A DNA stretch of 35,685 nucleotides from Candidatus Thioglobus sp. (GTDB taxonomy: Bacteria; Pseudomonadota; Gammaproteobacteria; PS1; Pseudothioglobaceae): assembly GCA_029936515.1 (NCBI GenBank), contig JAPYSK010000009.1, forward strand, positions 1-35,685, given 5' to 3'. Positions 17,207 through 26,470 of the stretch are shown here, piece after piece. The notes beneath the pieces are model-generated. The model searched no databases, had not been told where the DNA came from, and worked only from the letters and a program-made list of their open reading frames with translations. The first letter of the stretch is position 1, and every line of letters begins with the position of its first letter. The position numbers and the translations under genes are program-made.

Positions 17207-18681
17207 ACTTTATCGCCAATCGCTCGACTTAGGCCTTCTGGCTTAGGCAGTAGTTTGTGTGCACCATAAACAAGCCCGATTTTATTAATCACAAGTTCGT
17301 TTGGCACACTAGCGGCTCGCGTTTTTAGATCGACATGAATAAGCATATGCTCGGCAGTAGCTAGCAATCTGCCATCATCGTGATAGAGCCAATGAAATAA
17401 GTGAAGCTTTTTATTTTCACCATAAATGACCTGAGTTTTGGCGTAAATTTTTTCACCTATTAGAACTTCATCTAGATGACGAATGTGAGTTTCCACAGTA
17501 AAGTATGAGCCAACATTAGATATGTAGTCCTGATCAGCACCAACAATAGCCATCATTTCTGTAGTTGCTTCAGAGAAGCATTCTAGGTAGCGTGACTCAG
17601 TCATGTGGCCATTATAATCAGCCCACTTTTTAGGAATTTTACTTTCAAAAGTTAGTAATGGTTGAGACAGATCAAGTTTTGAAAACTCTGTTTTGATCTT
17701 TGGTTTTGATAAACTCTCATCGAACTCTTTTAGAGTGTTTCCGGCTCCCCATCGATTATCTTTTAAAACTTTTAAAAAATCAACTAAGTTATCATCACGT
17801 TTTTGCATCAGCTCATTAATGCTGAATTGTCCAGATTGCTGATCAGATTGATTGGAGACTTTGTCTACCAATTCATCTGTAAATTCAGGAACGTCCATTA
17901 GGTGAGTCCAAGGCCATTCAAGGCATGGTCTGAATTGCGAGATAAAATGACGCATACCGGCCTCACCCCCTGCCAATCTGTAGGTTTCGAAAAGGCCCAT
18001 TTGCGCCCAGCGTAAACCAAAACCATATCGAATGGCGTCATCAATTTCTTCCGTTGTAGCTATATCATCATTTACCAACCATAACGCTTCTCGCCAAACT
18101 GATTCAAGAAGTCTGTCGGCAATGAACGCAGGAATTTCTTTTTTAATATGAAGCGGAAACATGCCAATATTAGTAAAAATGCTACTGGCTTTCTCGATTG
18201 CATCTTTGGATGTTTTAGCACCACCAACGATTTCAACCAATGGCAAAAGGTAGACTGGGTTAAATGGATGGGCAACTATCAGCCTTTCAGGATGTCTCAT
18301 TTCTGCCTGCAAATCTGAAGGAAGAATGCCAGAAGTTGACGAGGTAATTATCACACTATTGTCAGCGCTAGACTCAATTTTCTTATATGTAGATTGCTTT
18401 ACTGAAAGCCTTTCTGGGACAGCTTCAATAATTAATTGAGCAGATTTTGCAACATCAGAAATTGAGTTTGAAAATGAGAGGGCGCCCTTTATAGGAAGAT
18501 CTGAAGTGAGCAATTTTTTGTATACCCTTTCAGCATTCTCAATAACTTTATTGACATTTTTTGGAGCTTCTTTGGAGGGATCATAGACAAAAACATCGAT
18601 ACCATTTAGCAGTAACCTGGCTATCCATCCGCTACCGATAACGCCCGCACCAATAACGCCTGCTGACCTAATGCTTTTCAT
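17203..18681 (-). CDS. L-carnitine 3-dehydrogenase fused to betainyl-CoA thioesterase
   Basis: Predicted bifunctional cytoplasmic enzyme of 492 aa. Residues 1 to about 300 are a 3-hydroxyacyl-CoA dehydrogenase-type module: the NAD Rossmann motif GVIGAGVIGSGW, the catalytic region AHPFNPVYLLPLVEIVGG, then the helical C-domain with RYGFGLRWAQMGLFETYRLAGG, characteristic of carnitine dehydrogenases. Residues from about 345 form a hot-dog thioesterase (WADYNGHMTESRYLECF). The first module would oxidise L-carnitine to 3-dehydrocarnitine. The second would hydrolyse betainyl-CoA, the product of the BKACE enzyme encoded 2 nt upstream, to glycine betaine. The pairing with a BKACE gene is what makes this specific. 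Confidence 0.88.
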   Translation of the reverse strand: MKSIRSAGVIGAGVIGSGWIARLLLNGIDVFVYDPSKEAPKNVNKVIENAERVYKKLLTSDLPIKGALSFSNSISDVAKSAQLIIEAVPERLSVKQSTYKKIESSADNSVIITSSTSGILPSDLQAEMRHPERLIVAHPFNPVYLLPLVEIVGGAKTSKDAIEKASSIFTNIGMFPLHIKKEIPAFIADRLLESVWREALWLVNDDIATTEEIDDAIRYGFGLRWAQMGLFETYRLAGGEAGMRHFISQFRPCLEWPWTHLMDVPEFTDELVDKVSNQSDQQSGQFSINELMQKRDDNLVDFLKVLKDNRWGAGNTLKEFDESLSKPKIKTEFSKLDLSQPLLTFESKIPKKWADYNGHMTESRYLECFSEATTEMMAIVGADQDYISNVGSYFTVETHIRHLDEVLIGEKIYAKTQVIYGENKKLHLFHWLYHDDGRLLATAEHMLIHVDLKTRAASVPNELVINKIGLVYGAHKLLPKPEGLSRAIGDKV

Positions 18682-18683
18682 AT

Positions 18684-19595
18684 CTAACCCCAGCGCTTCT
18701 CTAGCTTCATATTAGTGCGAACCTGATCTGGCCCTAGAATAGCGCATCCCATTCCCTCAGCTGTCTGTACAGCTTTTTTTACTAGGTCTGCGTTGGTAGC
18801 AAGAACGCCACGTTTGAGGTAGATGTTATCCTCAAGTCCAACACGAATATTACCACCTGCTAAGATAGCTAAGGCTACATAAGGCAACTGATTTCTACCT
18901 ATTGAGAAGGCAGAAAATGTCCAGTCCTTTGGAATATTTGAGGTCATGGCAAGGAAGGTATGCAAATCATCTGGAGCTCCCCATGGAATACCCATACATA
19001 GCTGAATCATCACAGGGTCATCAATTAGACCTTGCTCTTTAAGCCAGATTGCAAACTGTAAATGACCAGTATCAAAAGCCTCAATTTCAGGTTTCACTCC
19101 AAGCGCTTGAACTTGTTTTGTCATTTCTTGTAACACTGAAGTGGTATTGGTCATAACATAATCACCATGGCCAAAATTCATGGAGCCACAATCAATAGTA
19201 CATATCTCAGGAAGTATTTCTTTAACGTGCTCAAGCCTCTCAGTTGCACCGACCATGTCAGTTCCTTCATCTTTTAAGGGAAGCGGCTCTTCAGCAGAAC
19301 CAAAAACCATATCACCACCCATACCTGAAGTAAGATTCAAAACCATATCAACCTTTGACTCTCTAATGAAATTAACAACTTTTACATACAAAGCAGGATC
19401 ACGAGCAGGGGCGCCTGTTTTTGGGTCTCTAACATGAATGTGAACAACAGCGGCTCCGGCCTGAGCCGCACCAATGCATGAGTCAGCAATTTGCTGGGGT
19501 GTAATAGGAACTTTATCGGATTTTCCAGTTGTATCACCAGATCCAGTAACAGCACAAGTAATAAAAGCTTCTCTAGATGGTTGAAGGTTTGTCAT
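18684..19595 (-). CDS. BKACE-family beta-keto acid cleavage enzyme, probably 3-dehydrocarnitine cleaving
   Basis: DUF849/BKACE protein of 303 aa. These zinc enzymes react a beta-keto acid with acetyl-CoA to give acetoacetate and a new acyl-CoA. The metal motif is VVHIHVRDP, and the further conserved GGNIRVGLEDN carries the metal-binding Glu. NLTSGMGGD and SMNFGHGDYV are also family blocks. It precedes the carnitine dehydrogenase/thioesterase gene by 2 nt, so 3-dehydrocarnitine is the likely substrate, with betainyl-CoA and acetoacetate as products. The ATG has GGAG 8 nt upstream. Its promoter region faces that of the ABC transporter ATPase, and the upstream LacI-type operator at 19676 lies between them. 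Confidence 0.88.
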   Translation of the reverse strand: MTNLQPSREAFITCAVTGSGDTTGKSDKVPITPQQIADSCIGAAQAGAAVVHIHVRDPKTGAPARDPALYVKVVNFIRESKVDMVLNLTSGMGGDMVFGSAEEPLPLKDEGTDMVGATERLEHVKEILPEICTIDCGSMNFGHGDYVMTNTTSVLQEMTKQVQALGVKPEIEAFDTGHLQFAIWLKEQGLIDDPVMIQLCMGIPWGAPDDLHTFLAMTSNIPKDWTFSAFSIGRNQLPYVALAILAGGNIRVGLEDNIYLKRGVLATNADLVKKAVQTAEGMGCAILGPDQVRTNMKLEKRWG

Positions 19596-19675
19596 ATGAT
19601 TTCTCCAGTAATATGTTTATGTATTTTAATTTGTTTGTAAACGAATAGGATATAAAATATAAATAGAAAATTTAG

Positions 19676-19690
19676 TGCATAGGTTTGCAA
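19676..19690 (-). promoter_or_regulatory. Upstream LacI-type operator copy (O1b)
   Basis: TGCATAGGTTTGCAA is the reverse orientation of the operator TTGCAATCGTATGCA, with 13 of 15 bases matching (two central mismatches). Its centre (19683) is exactly 53 bp from the promoter-proximal copy centred at 19736. It also lies where a -35 box for the divergent BKACE gene could be (TTGCAA, 17 nt, TCTATT), so it might influence both directions. Confidence 0.6.
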
Positions 19691-19716
19691 CATTTTATTT
19701 AAAACAAAAAACCATG

Positions 19717-19725
19717 TGTTATAAT
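19717..19725 (+). promoter_or_regulatory. Extended -10 promoter of the ABC ATPase operon
   Basis: TGTTATAAT is a perfect extended -10 (TGn plus TATAAT). Transcription should begin near 19732, inside the operator that begins 3 nt after the -10 box. The layout is the same as at 29046-29072. No strong -35 is present. Confidence 0.75.
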
Positions 19726-19728
19726 ATT

Positions 19729-19743
19729 TTGCAATCGTATGCA
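19729..19743 (+). promoter_or_regulatory. LacI-type operator (O1a) at the ABC ATPase promoter
   Basis: TTGCAATCGTATGCA is an imperfect palindrome around a central CG-containing core, the form expected for LacI-family operators. It overlaps the predicted transcription start, so a bound repressor would block initiation. An identical 15-mer is at 29058-29072. Confidence 0.8.
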
Positions 19744-19793
19744 TTATTAATACTTTATGCATCATAACACCAAATAGCTTACATAAAAAAAAT

Positions 19794-20846
19794 ATGGCTG
19801 AAATTGAATTAAAAAGTATTTCTAAACGTTGGGGTAATTCTGTTGGTGTAGACAACTTTAACCTGACTATTGCAGATGAGGAGTTCTTAGTATTGCTCGG
19901 CCCATCCGGCTGTGGAAAAACCACCACAATGCGTATGATTGCTGGACTTGAAACTGTAACAACTGGCGAGATACTTATTGATGGTAAGGTTGTTAATAAT
20001 TTAGAGCCAAAGGACCGAGATGTAGCGATGGTATTTCAATCATATGCCCTCTATCCAAATATGACAGTATATGAAAATATTCGCTTTCCACTTAAGGTAA
20101 GAAAGATTGACAAAGCACTTCATAAAGAAAAAGTAATGCAAGCATCTGAGATGGTTGAACTTAATGATTATTTACATCGTAAGCCCTCTGAGTTGTCTGG
20201 AGGTCAAAGACAAAGAGTAGCTTTGGCTAGAGCAATTGTTCGTGAGCCTGCCGTCTTTTTAATGGATGAGCCACTGTCAAACTTAGATGCTAAATTACGA
20301 GTTTCTACAAGAGCTCAAATTAAAAACCTCCAGAATAAGTTACGAGTTACAACTATCTATGTTACTCATGACCAGGTTGAGGCTATGACCCTTGCAGATC
20401 GAGTTGTGGTAATGAAAGATGGGGTCATTCAGCAAGTTGGAACGCCTAAAGATATTTACAACAAGCCAGCCAATAGCTTTGTTGCAAGCTTTATTGGATC
20501 ACCAGCAATGAACTTGATGCATGGCTCTATAAATGATGGTGTATTTAAAGGCGACGGAGTAAAAATTGAAGGGTTGAACAAAAAACATTCTGGCAAAGTC
20601 ACACTTGGGTTTCGTGCAGAAGACGCTTCTATTGTTAAAAGCAAAGGTGCGATTTCAGCCCCCGCATTTTCAATGGAGCTATTAGGAGATATGACCATGG
20701 TTTCAGTAAGAGCTGGCGGTGAGTTAGTTTCTATAAAGTCTGATAAAAATTACCATGCCGAGATAGGCTCTAAAGTTATGGTAAATATTCCTGCAAACTT
20801 ATGCCTTTTGTTCAGTACTAAAACTGGAGAAATGCTTGAAAACTAA
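19794..20846 (+). CDS. ABC transporter ATP-binding protein, UgpC/MalK (CUT1) type
   Basis: ATPase of a carbohydrate-type importer, 350 aa. Walker A is GPSGCGKTT (residues 36-44), the signature is [14 protein letters not shown], Walker B is [13 protein letters not shown], and the switch His is in [15 protein letters not shown]. After about residue 235 there is the MalK/UgpC regulatory OB-type domain ([23 protein letters not shown]). It is the first gene after the O1 operator pair, and the permeases and binding protein it should serve are about 10 kb downstream under an identical operator pair. No clear ribosome-binding site precedes the ATG. Confidence 0.94.
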   Translation: MAEIELKSISKRWGNSVGVDNFNLTIADEEFLVLLGPSGCGKTTTMRMIAGLETVTTGEILIDGKVVNNLEPKDRDVAMVFQSYALYPNMTVYENIRFPLKVRKIDKALHKEKVMQASEMVELNDYLHRKPSELSGGQRQRVALARAIVREPAVFLMDEPLSNLDAKLRVSTRAQIKNLQNKLRVTTIYVTHDQVEAMTLADRVVVMKDGVIQQVGTPKDIYNKPANSFVASFIGSPAMNLMHGSINDGVFKGDGVKIEGLNKKHSGKVTLGFRAEDASIVKSKGAISAPAFSMELLGDMTMVSVRAGGELVSIKSDKNYHAEIGSKVMVNIPANLCLLFSTKTGEMLEN

Positions 20847-20864
20847 AGAGTGGAGCTCTAAAAA

Positions 20865-21350
20865 ATGAGTTATGACGAGACATCAAAAAAAACACTCGCT
20901 GTAGTTAAGGCTATGGAAGAAGCTTTGATTGCTAAATCTAATGACATGGGGAAGTACTTTCATAAAGACTTTCGTTGGATGGGTAACCAGGGTTGTGGCA
21001 CAAAGCAAAACCTTGAAGATTTTCGGAACAATTGGCAACTACCCCTTAGGGCTGCTTTTTCAGACCGAATATATAATACAGATAAGTTCTTAGTGGATGG
21101 TGAATGGGCTTCATGCTTTGGGCATATTGATGCAATTCATAGTGGAGTATTTATGGGTATAGCCCCTACCCACAAGCGTGTAAAAATCCACTATACAGAT
21201 TTCTGGGAAGTCAGAAATGGGCTTATAACAGACAACTGGGTAACCGTAGACTTTCCGAGTATTTTGAAACAACTTGGTGTAGATGTGTTTAATGGTCTAG
21301 GGTGGGAGTCCTATGATCGTGGTGAAATAGTTCCACCAAAGCCAAATTAA
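20865..21350 (+). CDS. SnoaL/NTF2-like protein (single domain)
   Basis: 161-aa protein of the NTF2-like superfamily (SnoaL/polyketide-cyclase type), a cone-shaped alpha+beta fold used for isomerisation, elimination, hydrolysis or binding. Aromatic and Asp-rich strands such as [14 protein letters not shown] and [10 protein letters not shown] are typical. The segment [12 protein letters not shown] ... GVFMGI ... DNWVTVDF aligns by eye with the C-terminal half of the two-domain protein at 34305 (PFRAGFKDRIFN ... GGFMGL ... ENWIFIDF), so they are paralogues. It is 18 nt after the ATPase gene, with GTGGAG upstream. Reaction unknown. Confidence 0.75.
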   Translation: MSYDETSKKTLAVVKAMEEALIAKSNDMGKYFHKDFRWMGNQGCGTKQNLEDFRNNWQLPLRAAFSDRIYNTDKFLVDGEWASCFGHIDAIHSGVFMGIAPTHKRVKIHYTDFWEVRNGLITDNWVTVDFPSILKQLGVDVFNGLGWESYDRGEIVPPKPN

Positions 21351-21361
21351 TTGGAGATATT

Positions 21362-22672
21362 GTGGCAATAAAATATTTAAAACAAGGAAAAACTGATGCT
21401 GATAAAGCGATAGACGATGCTCAAGTTAGTGAGATTGTTAAAAGCACTCTAAAGGCAATTGAAGCAAGAGGCGATGAAGCGGTAAGAGAGTTCTCTGAGA
21501 AATTTGATAATTATACGCCAAAGTCTTTTAAATTAAGTCCTACTGAAATCGACAGTTTAGTAAAAAAAGTATCTCCTCAAGATTTAGAGGATATAAAGTT
21601 TGCTCAAGAGCAGGTTAGAAATTTTGCACAAGCGCAAAGAGACTCTATGAAAGATATAGAGGTTGAAACTATGCCTGGAGTAATTCTTGGACATAAAAAT
21701 ATACCGGTTCAATCTGTAGGCTGTTATGTCCCAGCAGGAAAATTCCCAATGGTGGCATCAGCACACATGTCAATTGTTACAGCAAGTGTTGCAAAAGTAC
21801 CAAGAATTATTGCCTGTACTCCGCCATTTAAAGGAGAGCCCAATCCAGCTGTGATTGCAGCAATGCATCTCGGCGGTGCTCATGAGATTTACGTTATAGG
21901 CGGTATTCAAGCTGTTGGTGCGATGGCCCTCGGCACTGCAAGTATTGATTCAGTTGATATGCTTGTTGGCCCTGGAAACGCCTTCGTTGCTGAAGCTAAA
22001 AGACAGTTATTTGGCCGAGTTGGAATTGATTTATTTGCTGGGCCAACAGAAACCATGGTGATTGCTGATGACACCGTTGATGCTGAATTATGTGCCACTG
22101 ACTTACTAGGCCAGGCAGAACATGGGTATAACTCTCCGGCTGTTTTGGTTACTAATAACCAAAAGCTAGCAGAAGATACACTCTTAGAGATTGATAGACT
22201 ATTAACCATTCTTCCAACAGCAGATACAGCCTCAGTTAGCTGGGAAGAATACGGTGAAGTCATTCTTTGCAATAACTATGATGAGATGCTAGATATTGCT
22301 AACGATATTGCATCAGAACATGTCCAAGTAATGACTGATCGTGATGATTGGTTTTTAGAAAATATGCATTCCTATGGAGCGCTATTTTTGGGACCTAGAA
22401 CGAATGTATCGAATGGTGATAAAGTCATCGGAACCAACCACACACTGCCTACAAAAAAAGCGGGTAAATATACTGGCGGACTATGGGTTGGTAAGTTCCT
22501 CAAAACGCATAGCTACCAAAAAATTACTACAGATGAGGCTGCTGTAAAGATTGGACGTTACTGCTCACGACTCTGCATGTTGGAATCATTTGTTGGTCAT
22601 GCTGAGCAGGCCAATATTAGAGTCAGGCGTTATGGTGGTGAAAATGTCCCCTATGGACAAGCAGCAAAGTGA
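21362..22672 (+). CDS. Histidinol dehydrogenase-family alcohol dehydrogenase, HpsN-like
   Basis: NAD- and zinc-dependent enzyme of the HisD fold, 436 aa. It resembles sulfopropanediol dehydrogenase (HpsN), which oxidises the terminal alcohol of 2,3-dihydroxypropane-1-sulfonate to the acid, more than a biosynthetic HisD. Zinc ligand positions look intact: GQAEHG (Gln, His), GDKVIGTNH (Asp) and VGHAEQA (His). The catalytic Glu-His pair is in ASEHVQV. The start is GTG with GGAG 7 nt upstream. There is no histidine gene nearby; it sits between a SnoaL gene and an SDR inside a transporter cluster, so oxidation of a primary alcohol or polyol to a carboxylate is likely. The true substrate is not known. 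Confidence 0.8.
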   Translation: MAIKYLKQGKTDADKAIDDAQVSEIVKSTLKAIEARGDEAVREFSEKFDNYTPKSFKLSPTEIDSLVKKVSPQDLEDIKFAQEQVRNFAQAQRDSMKDIEVETMPGVILGHKNIPVQSVGCYVPAGKFPMVASAHMSIVTASVAKVPRIIACTPPFKGEPNPAVIAAMHLGGAHEIYVIGGIQAVGAMALGTASIDSVDMLVGPGNAFVAEAKRQLFGRVGIDLFAGPTETMVIADDTVDAELCATDLLGQAEHGYNSPAVLVTNNQKLAEDTLLEIDRLLTILPTADTASVSWEEYGEVILCNNYDEMLDIANDIASEHVQVMTDRDDWFLENMHSYGALFLGPRTNVSNGDKVIGTNHTLPTKKAGKYTGGLWVGKFLKTHSYQKITTDEAAVKIGRYCSRLCMLESFVGHAEQANIRVRRYGGENVPYGQAAK

Positions 22673-23436
22673 TTAAATTACCTAAAACCCCGTCTATGAG
22701 ATTAGATGGAATGAAGGCGCTTATTACTGGTGCTTCATCTGGGGTTGGTTTGGGCTGTGCGGTCGCTTTGGCTGAAGCTGGTTCCCATGTAGTTTTGTCA
22801 GCACGAAACATTGGGGAGCTTAATGGTGTTGTTGATGCAATTCAATCAAAAGGGCTAAGTGCCGAGGCAATGATGTTGGATGTAACCAACACAAATTCAA
22901 TTAGAGAGTCTATAGAAAATCACGATCCTTTTGATATTTTAGTTAATAGTGCTGGTTTAGGTCGACACTCACCCTCTAAGGATACTTTAGTAGAAGATTT
23001 TGATGATGTTATGAATGTCAATCTTCGTGGTGCTTATTTTGTGACTCAAGCTGTTGCAAAGGGCTTGATAAAAGCAAAAAAACCCGGCTCTTTAATCAAT
23101 ATCTCCTCTCAGATGGGGCATGTTGGTGGTATTGATAGAGCGGTTTATTCTGCATCCAAACATGCCGTTGAAGGCTTTACCAAGGCAATGGCTATAGAAT
23201 GGGGACCACATCAAATTAGGGTTAATACTATTTGCCCAACATTTATACGTACGCCTCTTACCCAGTCAACTTTTGATAATCCTGAACGTAGAAAATGGAT
23301 TGAAAGTAAGATAAAGCTTGGTCGAATTGGCGAAGTTGAAGACATTATGGGTGCTGTAGTATTTTTAGCATCAGATGCATCTAGCCTTATTACAGGCTCT
23401 GCGCTGATGATTGATGGAGGATGGACGGCAGACTAA
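22669..23436 (+). CDS. Short-chain dehydrogenase/reductase
   Basis: Classical SDR of 255 aa. The cofactor motif is [14 protein letters not shown] is present, the catalytic Ser is in NISSQMG, and YSASK is the catalytic Tyr-Lys pair, with the C-terminal [10 protein letters not shown] typical of FabG-like members. The GTG start overlaps the stop of the HisD-like gene by 4 nt, and its own stop shares one base with the LacI gene start, so the three are one transcript. It probably oxidises a secondary alcohol of the same substrate as its neighbour. Confidence 0.9.
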   Translation: MIKLPKTPSMRLDGMKALITGASSGVGLGCAVALAEAGSHVVLSARNIGELNGVVDAIQSKGLSAEAMMLDVTNTNSIRESIENHDPFDILVNSAGLGRHSPSKDTLVEDFDDVMNVNLRGAYFVTQAVAKGLIKAKKPGSLINISSQMGHVGGIDRAVYSASKHAVEGFTKAMAIEWGPHQIRVNTICPTFIRTPLTQSTFDNPERRKWIESKIKLGRIGEVEDIMGAVVFLASDASSLITGSALMIDGGWTAD

Positions 23437-24461
23437 TGGCGACTAAAAAAGTAACATCATTGGAAGTGGCAAAATTAGCTGGTGTAAGTCAGTCTGCAGT
23501 TTCTCGTGTTTTCACGCCTGGCGCCTCTGCTTCAAAAAAGACAAATGAGAAAGTTCTTAGTGCTGCTTCAGAGCTCGGCTATCGTCCAAATATCTTGGCT
23601 CGATCATTAATTACAGGAAAGTCAAGAATCATTGGTCTAGTGGTTTCACATCTAGATAATTATTTTTATCCAGAAGCGTTGGAGCTTCTTTCTAATGCAT
23701 TACAAAAAAAAGGTTATCACGTATTAGTTTTTATGGCTTCGAAAACGTCGGGAAATATTGATGAAGTTTTGGATGAAATTCTTGATTATCAAGTTGATGC
23801 CATTATTCTAGCTTCTGTTGCAATGTCGTCAAATCTTGCCACTAGATGTGTTGATGCGGGGGTTCCTGTAATGTTATTTAACCGTACCCAAGATGATGAT
23901 AGATTTTCAACTGTTACTTCAGACAATTTTCTTGGTGGTCAAAAAGTTGCGAAATTCTTGATTGCTGGTGGCCATAAACGTATAGGTTATATCGCTGGAT
24001 GGGAAGGCGCTTCAACTCAGCATGATAGAGAAGCTGGTTTCATCGAAGAGCTGAAACAGCACGGAAGGTCTCTGTATGCTCGCGAGGTTGGTAATTTTGT
24101 TCAAGATGATGCTCGACAAGCTGCACGGAAAATGTTCACTAAAAAGGAAATACCAGATGCTGTTTTTGTAGCAAGTGATGACATGGCATTTGCAGTAATG
24201 GATGTAATTCGTTTTGAGTTAGGGTTAAAAATACCTGAACAAGTTTCGGTTATTGGTTATGACGATGTTCCTATTGCATCTTGGCCTGCTTATGATTTAA
24301 CAACGGTTAGACAGCCAGCTAATCGTATGGTGGCAGAAACTGTTTCAATTATTCTTGAGTGTATTGAGAATACGGAAACGAAGCCACGTCGTATCGAAAT
24401 AGATGGTCCACTTATACTTCGAGGCTCAGCAAAGATTTCAGATAAATCCAATAAGGAGTAG
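23436..24461 (+). CDS. LacI-family transcriptional regulator
   Basis: Repressor-type protein of 341 aa. The HTH is VTSLEVAKLAGVSQSAVSRVF (residues 6-26), followed by the hinge RPNILARSLITGKS and a periplasmic-binding-like ligand domain (IGLVVSHLDNYFYPEAL, DAVFVASDDMAFAVMDVIR, VSVIGYDDVPIAS). The track start at 23421 adds five residues and abuts GGAGG too closely; I use the ATG at 23436, which matches the family N-terminus. It is encoded in the island it probably controls. The 15-bp palindromes at 19676, 19729, 29005 and 29058 are the likely operators. The inducer is presumably the imported compound or an early intermediate. Confidence 0.93.
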   Translation: MATKKVTSLEVAKLAGVSQSAVSRVFTPGASASKKTNEKVLSAASELGYRPNILARSLITGKSRIIGLVVSHLDNYFYPEALELLSNALQKKGYHVLVFMASKTSGNIDEVLDEILDYQVDAIILASVAMSSNLATRCVDAGVPVMLFNRTQDDDRFSTVTSDNFLGGQKVAKFLIAGGHKRIGYIAGWEGASTQHDREAGFIEELKQHGRSLYAREVGNFVQDDARQAARKMFTKKEIPDAVFVASDDMAFAVMDVIRFELGLKIPEQVSVIGYDDVPIASWPAYDLTTVRQPANRMVAETVSIILECIENTETKPRRIEIDGPLILRGSAKISDKSNKE

Positions 24462-24466
24462 AAAGA

Positions 24467-25435
24467 GTGGAAGGTTTTGATTCAAAGTATTTTGATTTCC
24501 CCGATTTTATTAATGGAATTACTTATGAAATTTGGGAAGAACGAGGAATTGATAAACTGCTCTATCTCTATTCTGATGATATTATATTAAGAGCACCACC
24601 CTCTCTTGTAATCGGGAATAAATCCGTTATAGAAGCTACCAAGGCAACCTTATCAGAATTCCCAGATCGTCAGCTCTTGGGAGAGGATGTAATCTGGTCT
24701 GGCACTCCTGAAGCAGGAATGTTGTCATCGCATCGAATCATATCAACAGCAACTCACTCTGGAGATGGCCAGTTTGGCAAAGCAACTGGTAAAAAAATTG
24801 TTTATAGAACTATTGCAGATTGTCATGCAATTAACAATCAAGTAAATGATGAATGGTTAATTCGTGATCAAGGTGCTATCGTTCGACAGTTGGGAATTCA
24901 TCCAAAAGATTTCGCTAGAAATCAGATAGATCTTGAGGGTGGAGTAGAGAATTGTCAACTCCCATTTACAGACTCCATGGATCAGCTAGGGCCTTATAAA
25001 GGCAAAGGTAATAATAACGAGTGGGGCGAAAAGTATGTTGATATCTTGAAACGGATTATGAGCTCTGATCAATCAGTTATTACTTCTGAGTATGACCGTG
25101 GCTGTCACCTAGAATATCCTGGAGGAGTATCTGGACACTCATACTCTGATGCCGAAGAATTTTGGACTGGGTTGCGTTCATCTCTTCCAAGTGCAAAATT
25201 TTCAATTGAACATCAAATTGGTCGAGAAGATAAACACATGTCTCCTAGGGCTGCAGTTCGCTGGAACTTAAAAGGTAAGCATGATGGCTGGGGTGTTTTT
25301 GGAGAGCCTACTGGCGCTGAATTATATGTAATGGGAGTGTCACATGCTGAGTTTGGACCATGGGGTCTAAGAAGAGAATACACCTTGTTTGATGAGACAT
25401 CATTATGGAAACAAATAATTATTAAGATGGGGTAA
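24467..25435 (+). CDS. Two-domain SnoaL/NTF2-like (ester cyclase-type) protein
   Basis: 322-aa protein that looks like two NTF2-like modules in tandem. The first (about 15-150) has the SnoaL-like pattern ending VNDEWLIRDQGAIVRQLG. The second (about 190-320) runs from KYVDILKRIMSSDQS to the C-terminus. Such folds catalyse proton shuffling or hydrolysis in catabolic and polyketide pathways, but the motif gives no specific reaction. The start is GTG with AAGGAG 8 nt upstream, 5 nt after the LacI gene. Adjacent to a bicupin gene (2-nt gap). Unknown substrate. Confidence 0.65.
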   Translation: MEGFDSKYFDFPDFINGITYEIWEERGIDKLLYLYSDDIILRAPPSLVIGNKSVIEATKATLSEFPDRQLLGEDVIWSGTPEAGMLSSHRIISTATHSGDGQFGKATGKKIVYRTIADCHAINNQVNDEWLIRDQGAIVRQLGIHPKDFARNQIDLEGGVENCQLPFTDSMDQLGPYKGKGNNNEWGEKYVDILKRIMSSDQSVITSEYDRGCHLEYPGGVSGHSYSDAEEFWTGLRSSLPSAKFSIEHQIGREDKHMSPRAAVRWNLKGKHDGWGVFGEPTGAELYVMGVSHAEFGPWGLRREYTLFDETSLWKQIIIKMG

Positions 25436-25437
25436 CA

Positions 25438-26403
25438 ATGACATTAGAGGAAATGGAAAAATATATAGTTCGATATGCTGATTTAAAGCCCTGTAAGACA
25501 GCTTTTATTGATGCCCATACGCCTGGATCAAGTCAGAAAGATAACTTTACAATTATTGGTTCAGGTGTATCAGAAAGCCTTGACCAACATGTACATATTA
25601 ATCAAACACCTGGCTTTAATATTGGCGCAGCTGGGCAACCCCCGAAATGTTTTAACTCTCTTCATTACCATAATACTGCGGAGGTTTTCTTTGTATTAAA
25701 AGGGTGTTGGCGCTTTTTTTGGGGCCTTAATGGTAATGCTGGTGAGGTGATTTTAAATGAAGGCGATATCTTCAATATCCCTACTCATGTTTTTCGAGGG
25801 TTTGAGAATGTTGGTAGAGAATATGGCATGATTATGTCGATTTTAGGAGGTGATGATTCAGGTGGAGGTGTCGTCTGGGCACCACAGGTCTTGGATGCAG
25901 CGACAGTTCACGGCCTAATTCTTAGTGAAACTGGTCTTTTATACGACACTAAAAAAGGGCAAAAGATGCCAGTTGGAGAGAAGCCGATGACCAAGTTATC
26001 TGAAAAGGAAATACTAGGAATTCCCGAAGTGCCGGTTCATTATATTGTTCGTGATTATGTTGCTCGTTATTGGGATCTGATGGCTTTATCAAAGAATGAG
26101 CCATGCTTAGTGATAGGTGAAAAAGGTCTATTGAAAGACAAACCAGGATTTGAGATTGAATTTATTAGTTCTAAATCATTAGGTCAAGAGCTATACAGTA
26201 TCAACCATTTTGAAGTTTTAATGCCGATGAAAGGTGATTGGAATCTGATTTGGGAAAGCGGTGAAGCTGTTCTCAAACCTGGCGATACATGCCTATTGAA
26301 GCCAAACTTCGAGCATTCATTGATTGCGGTTAATTCTTCTGAATCTAGCCTCTACCGGATAACTAATACTGATGATCTTGCGGGCCCAACATGGAAAGGC
26401 TAA
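25438..26403 (+). CDS. Bicupin protein, dioxygenase-like
   Basis: 321-aa protein with two cupin domains. The first (about 80-135) keeps a metal site: HYHNTAEVFFVLKG gives HxH and Glu, and GDIFNIPTHVFRGFEN gives the later His. The second (about 245-300: INHFEVLMPMKGDWN, LKPGDTCLLKPNFEHS) has lost part of it. This layout is shared with gentisate/hydroxynaphthoate dioxygenases and with other bicupins, so dioxygenase activity is possible but not shown. It follows the SnoaL-like gene by 2 nt. After it, a 67-nt gap separates the MetE-like gene; no operator was seen in that gap. Confidence 0.78.
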   Translation: MTLEEMEKYIVRYADLKPCKTAFIDAHTPGSSQKDNFTIIGSGVSESLDQHVHINQTPGFNIGAAGQPPKCFNSLHYHNTAEVFFVLKGCWRFFWGLNGNAGEVILNEGDIFNIPTHVFRGFENVGREYGMIMSILGGDDSGGGVVWAPQVLDAATVHGLILSETGLLYDTKKGQKMPVGEKPMTKLSEKEILGIPEVPVHYIVRDYVARYWDLMALSKNEPCLVIGEKGLLKDKPGFEIEFISSKSLGQELYSINHFEVLMPMKGDWNLIWESGEAVLKPGDTCLLKPNFEHSLIAVNSSESSLYRITNTDDLAGPTWKG

Positions 26404-26470
26404 TCTACAAAAAGATCACTAACCAATTTCGAATTAATTTGATTTTCAAAACTATATTAAGGAGCGATAA

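Noticed and set aside
19592-19927. 111-aa minus-strand ORF between the BKACE and ATPase genes
   Set aside because: It covers the promoter/operator region and the antisense of the Walker A region of the ATPase; composition is AT-driven and no family is recognisable.
21362-22672. Biosynthetic histidinol dehydrogenase (hisD)
   Set aside because: No his operon genes are nearby and the sequence and context resemble HpsN-type catabolic dehydrogenases; left without a gene symbol.
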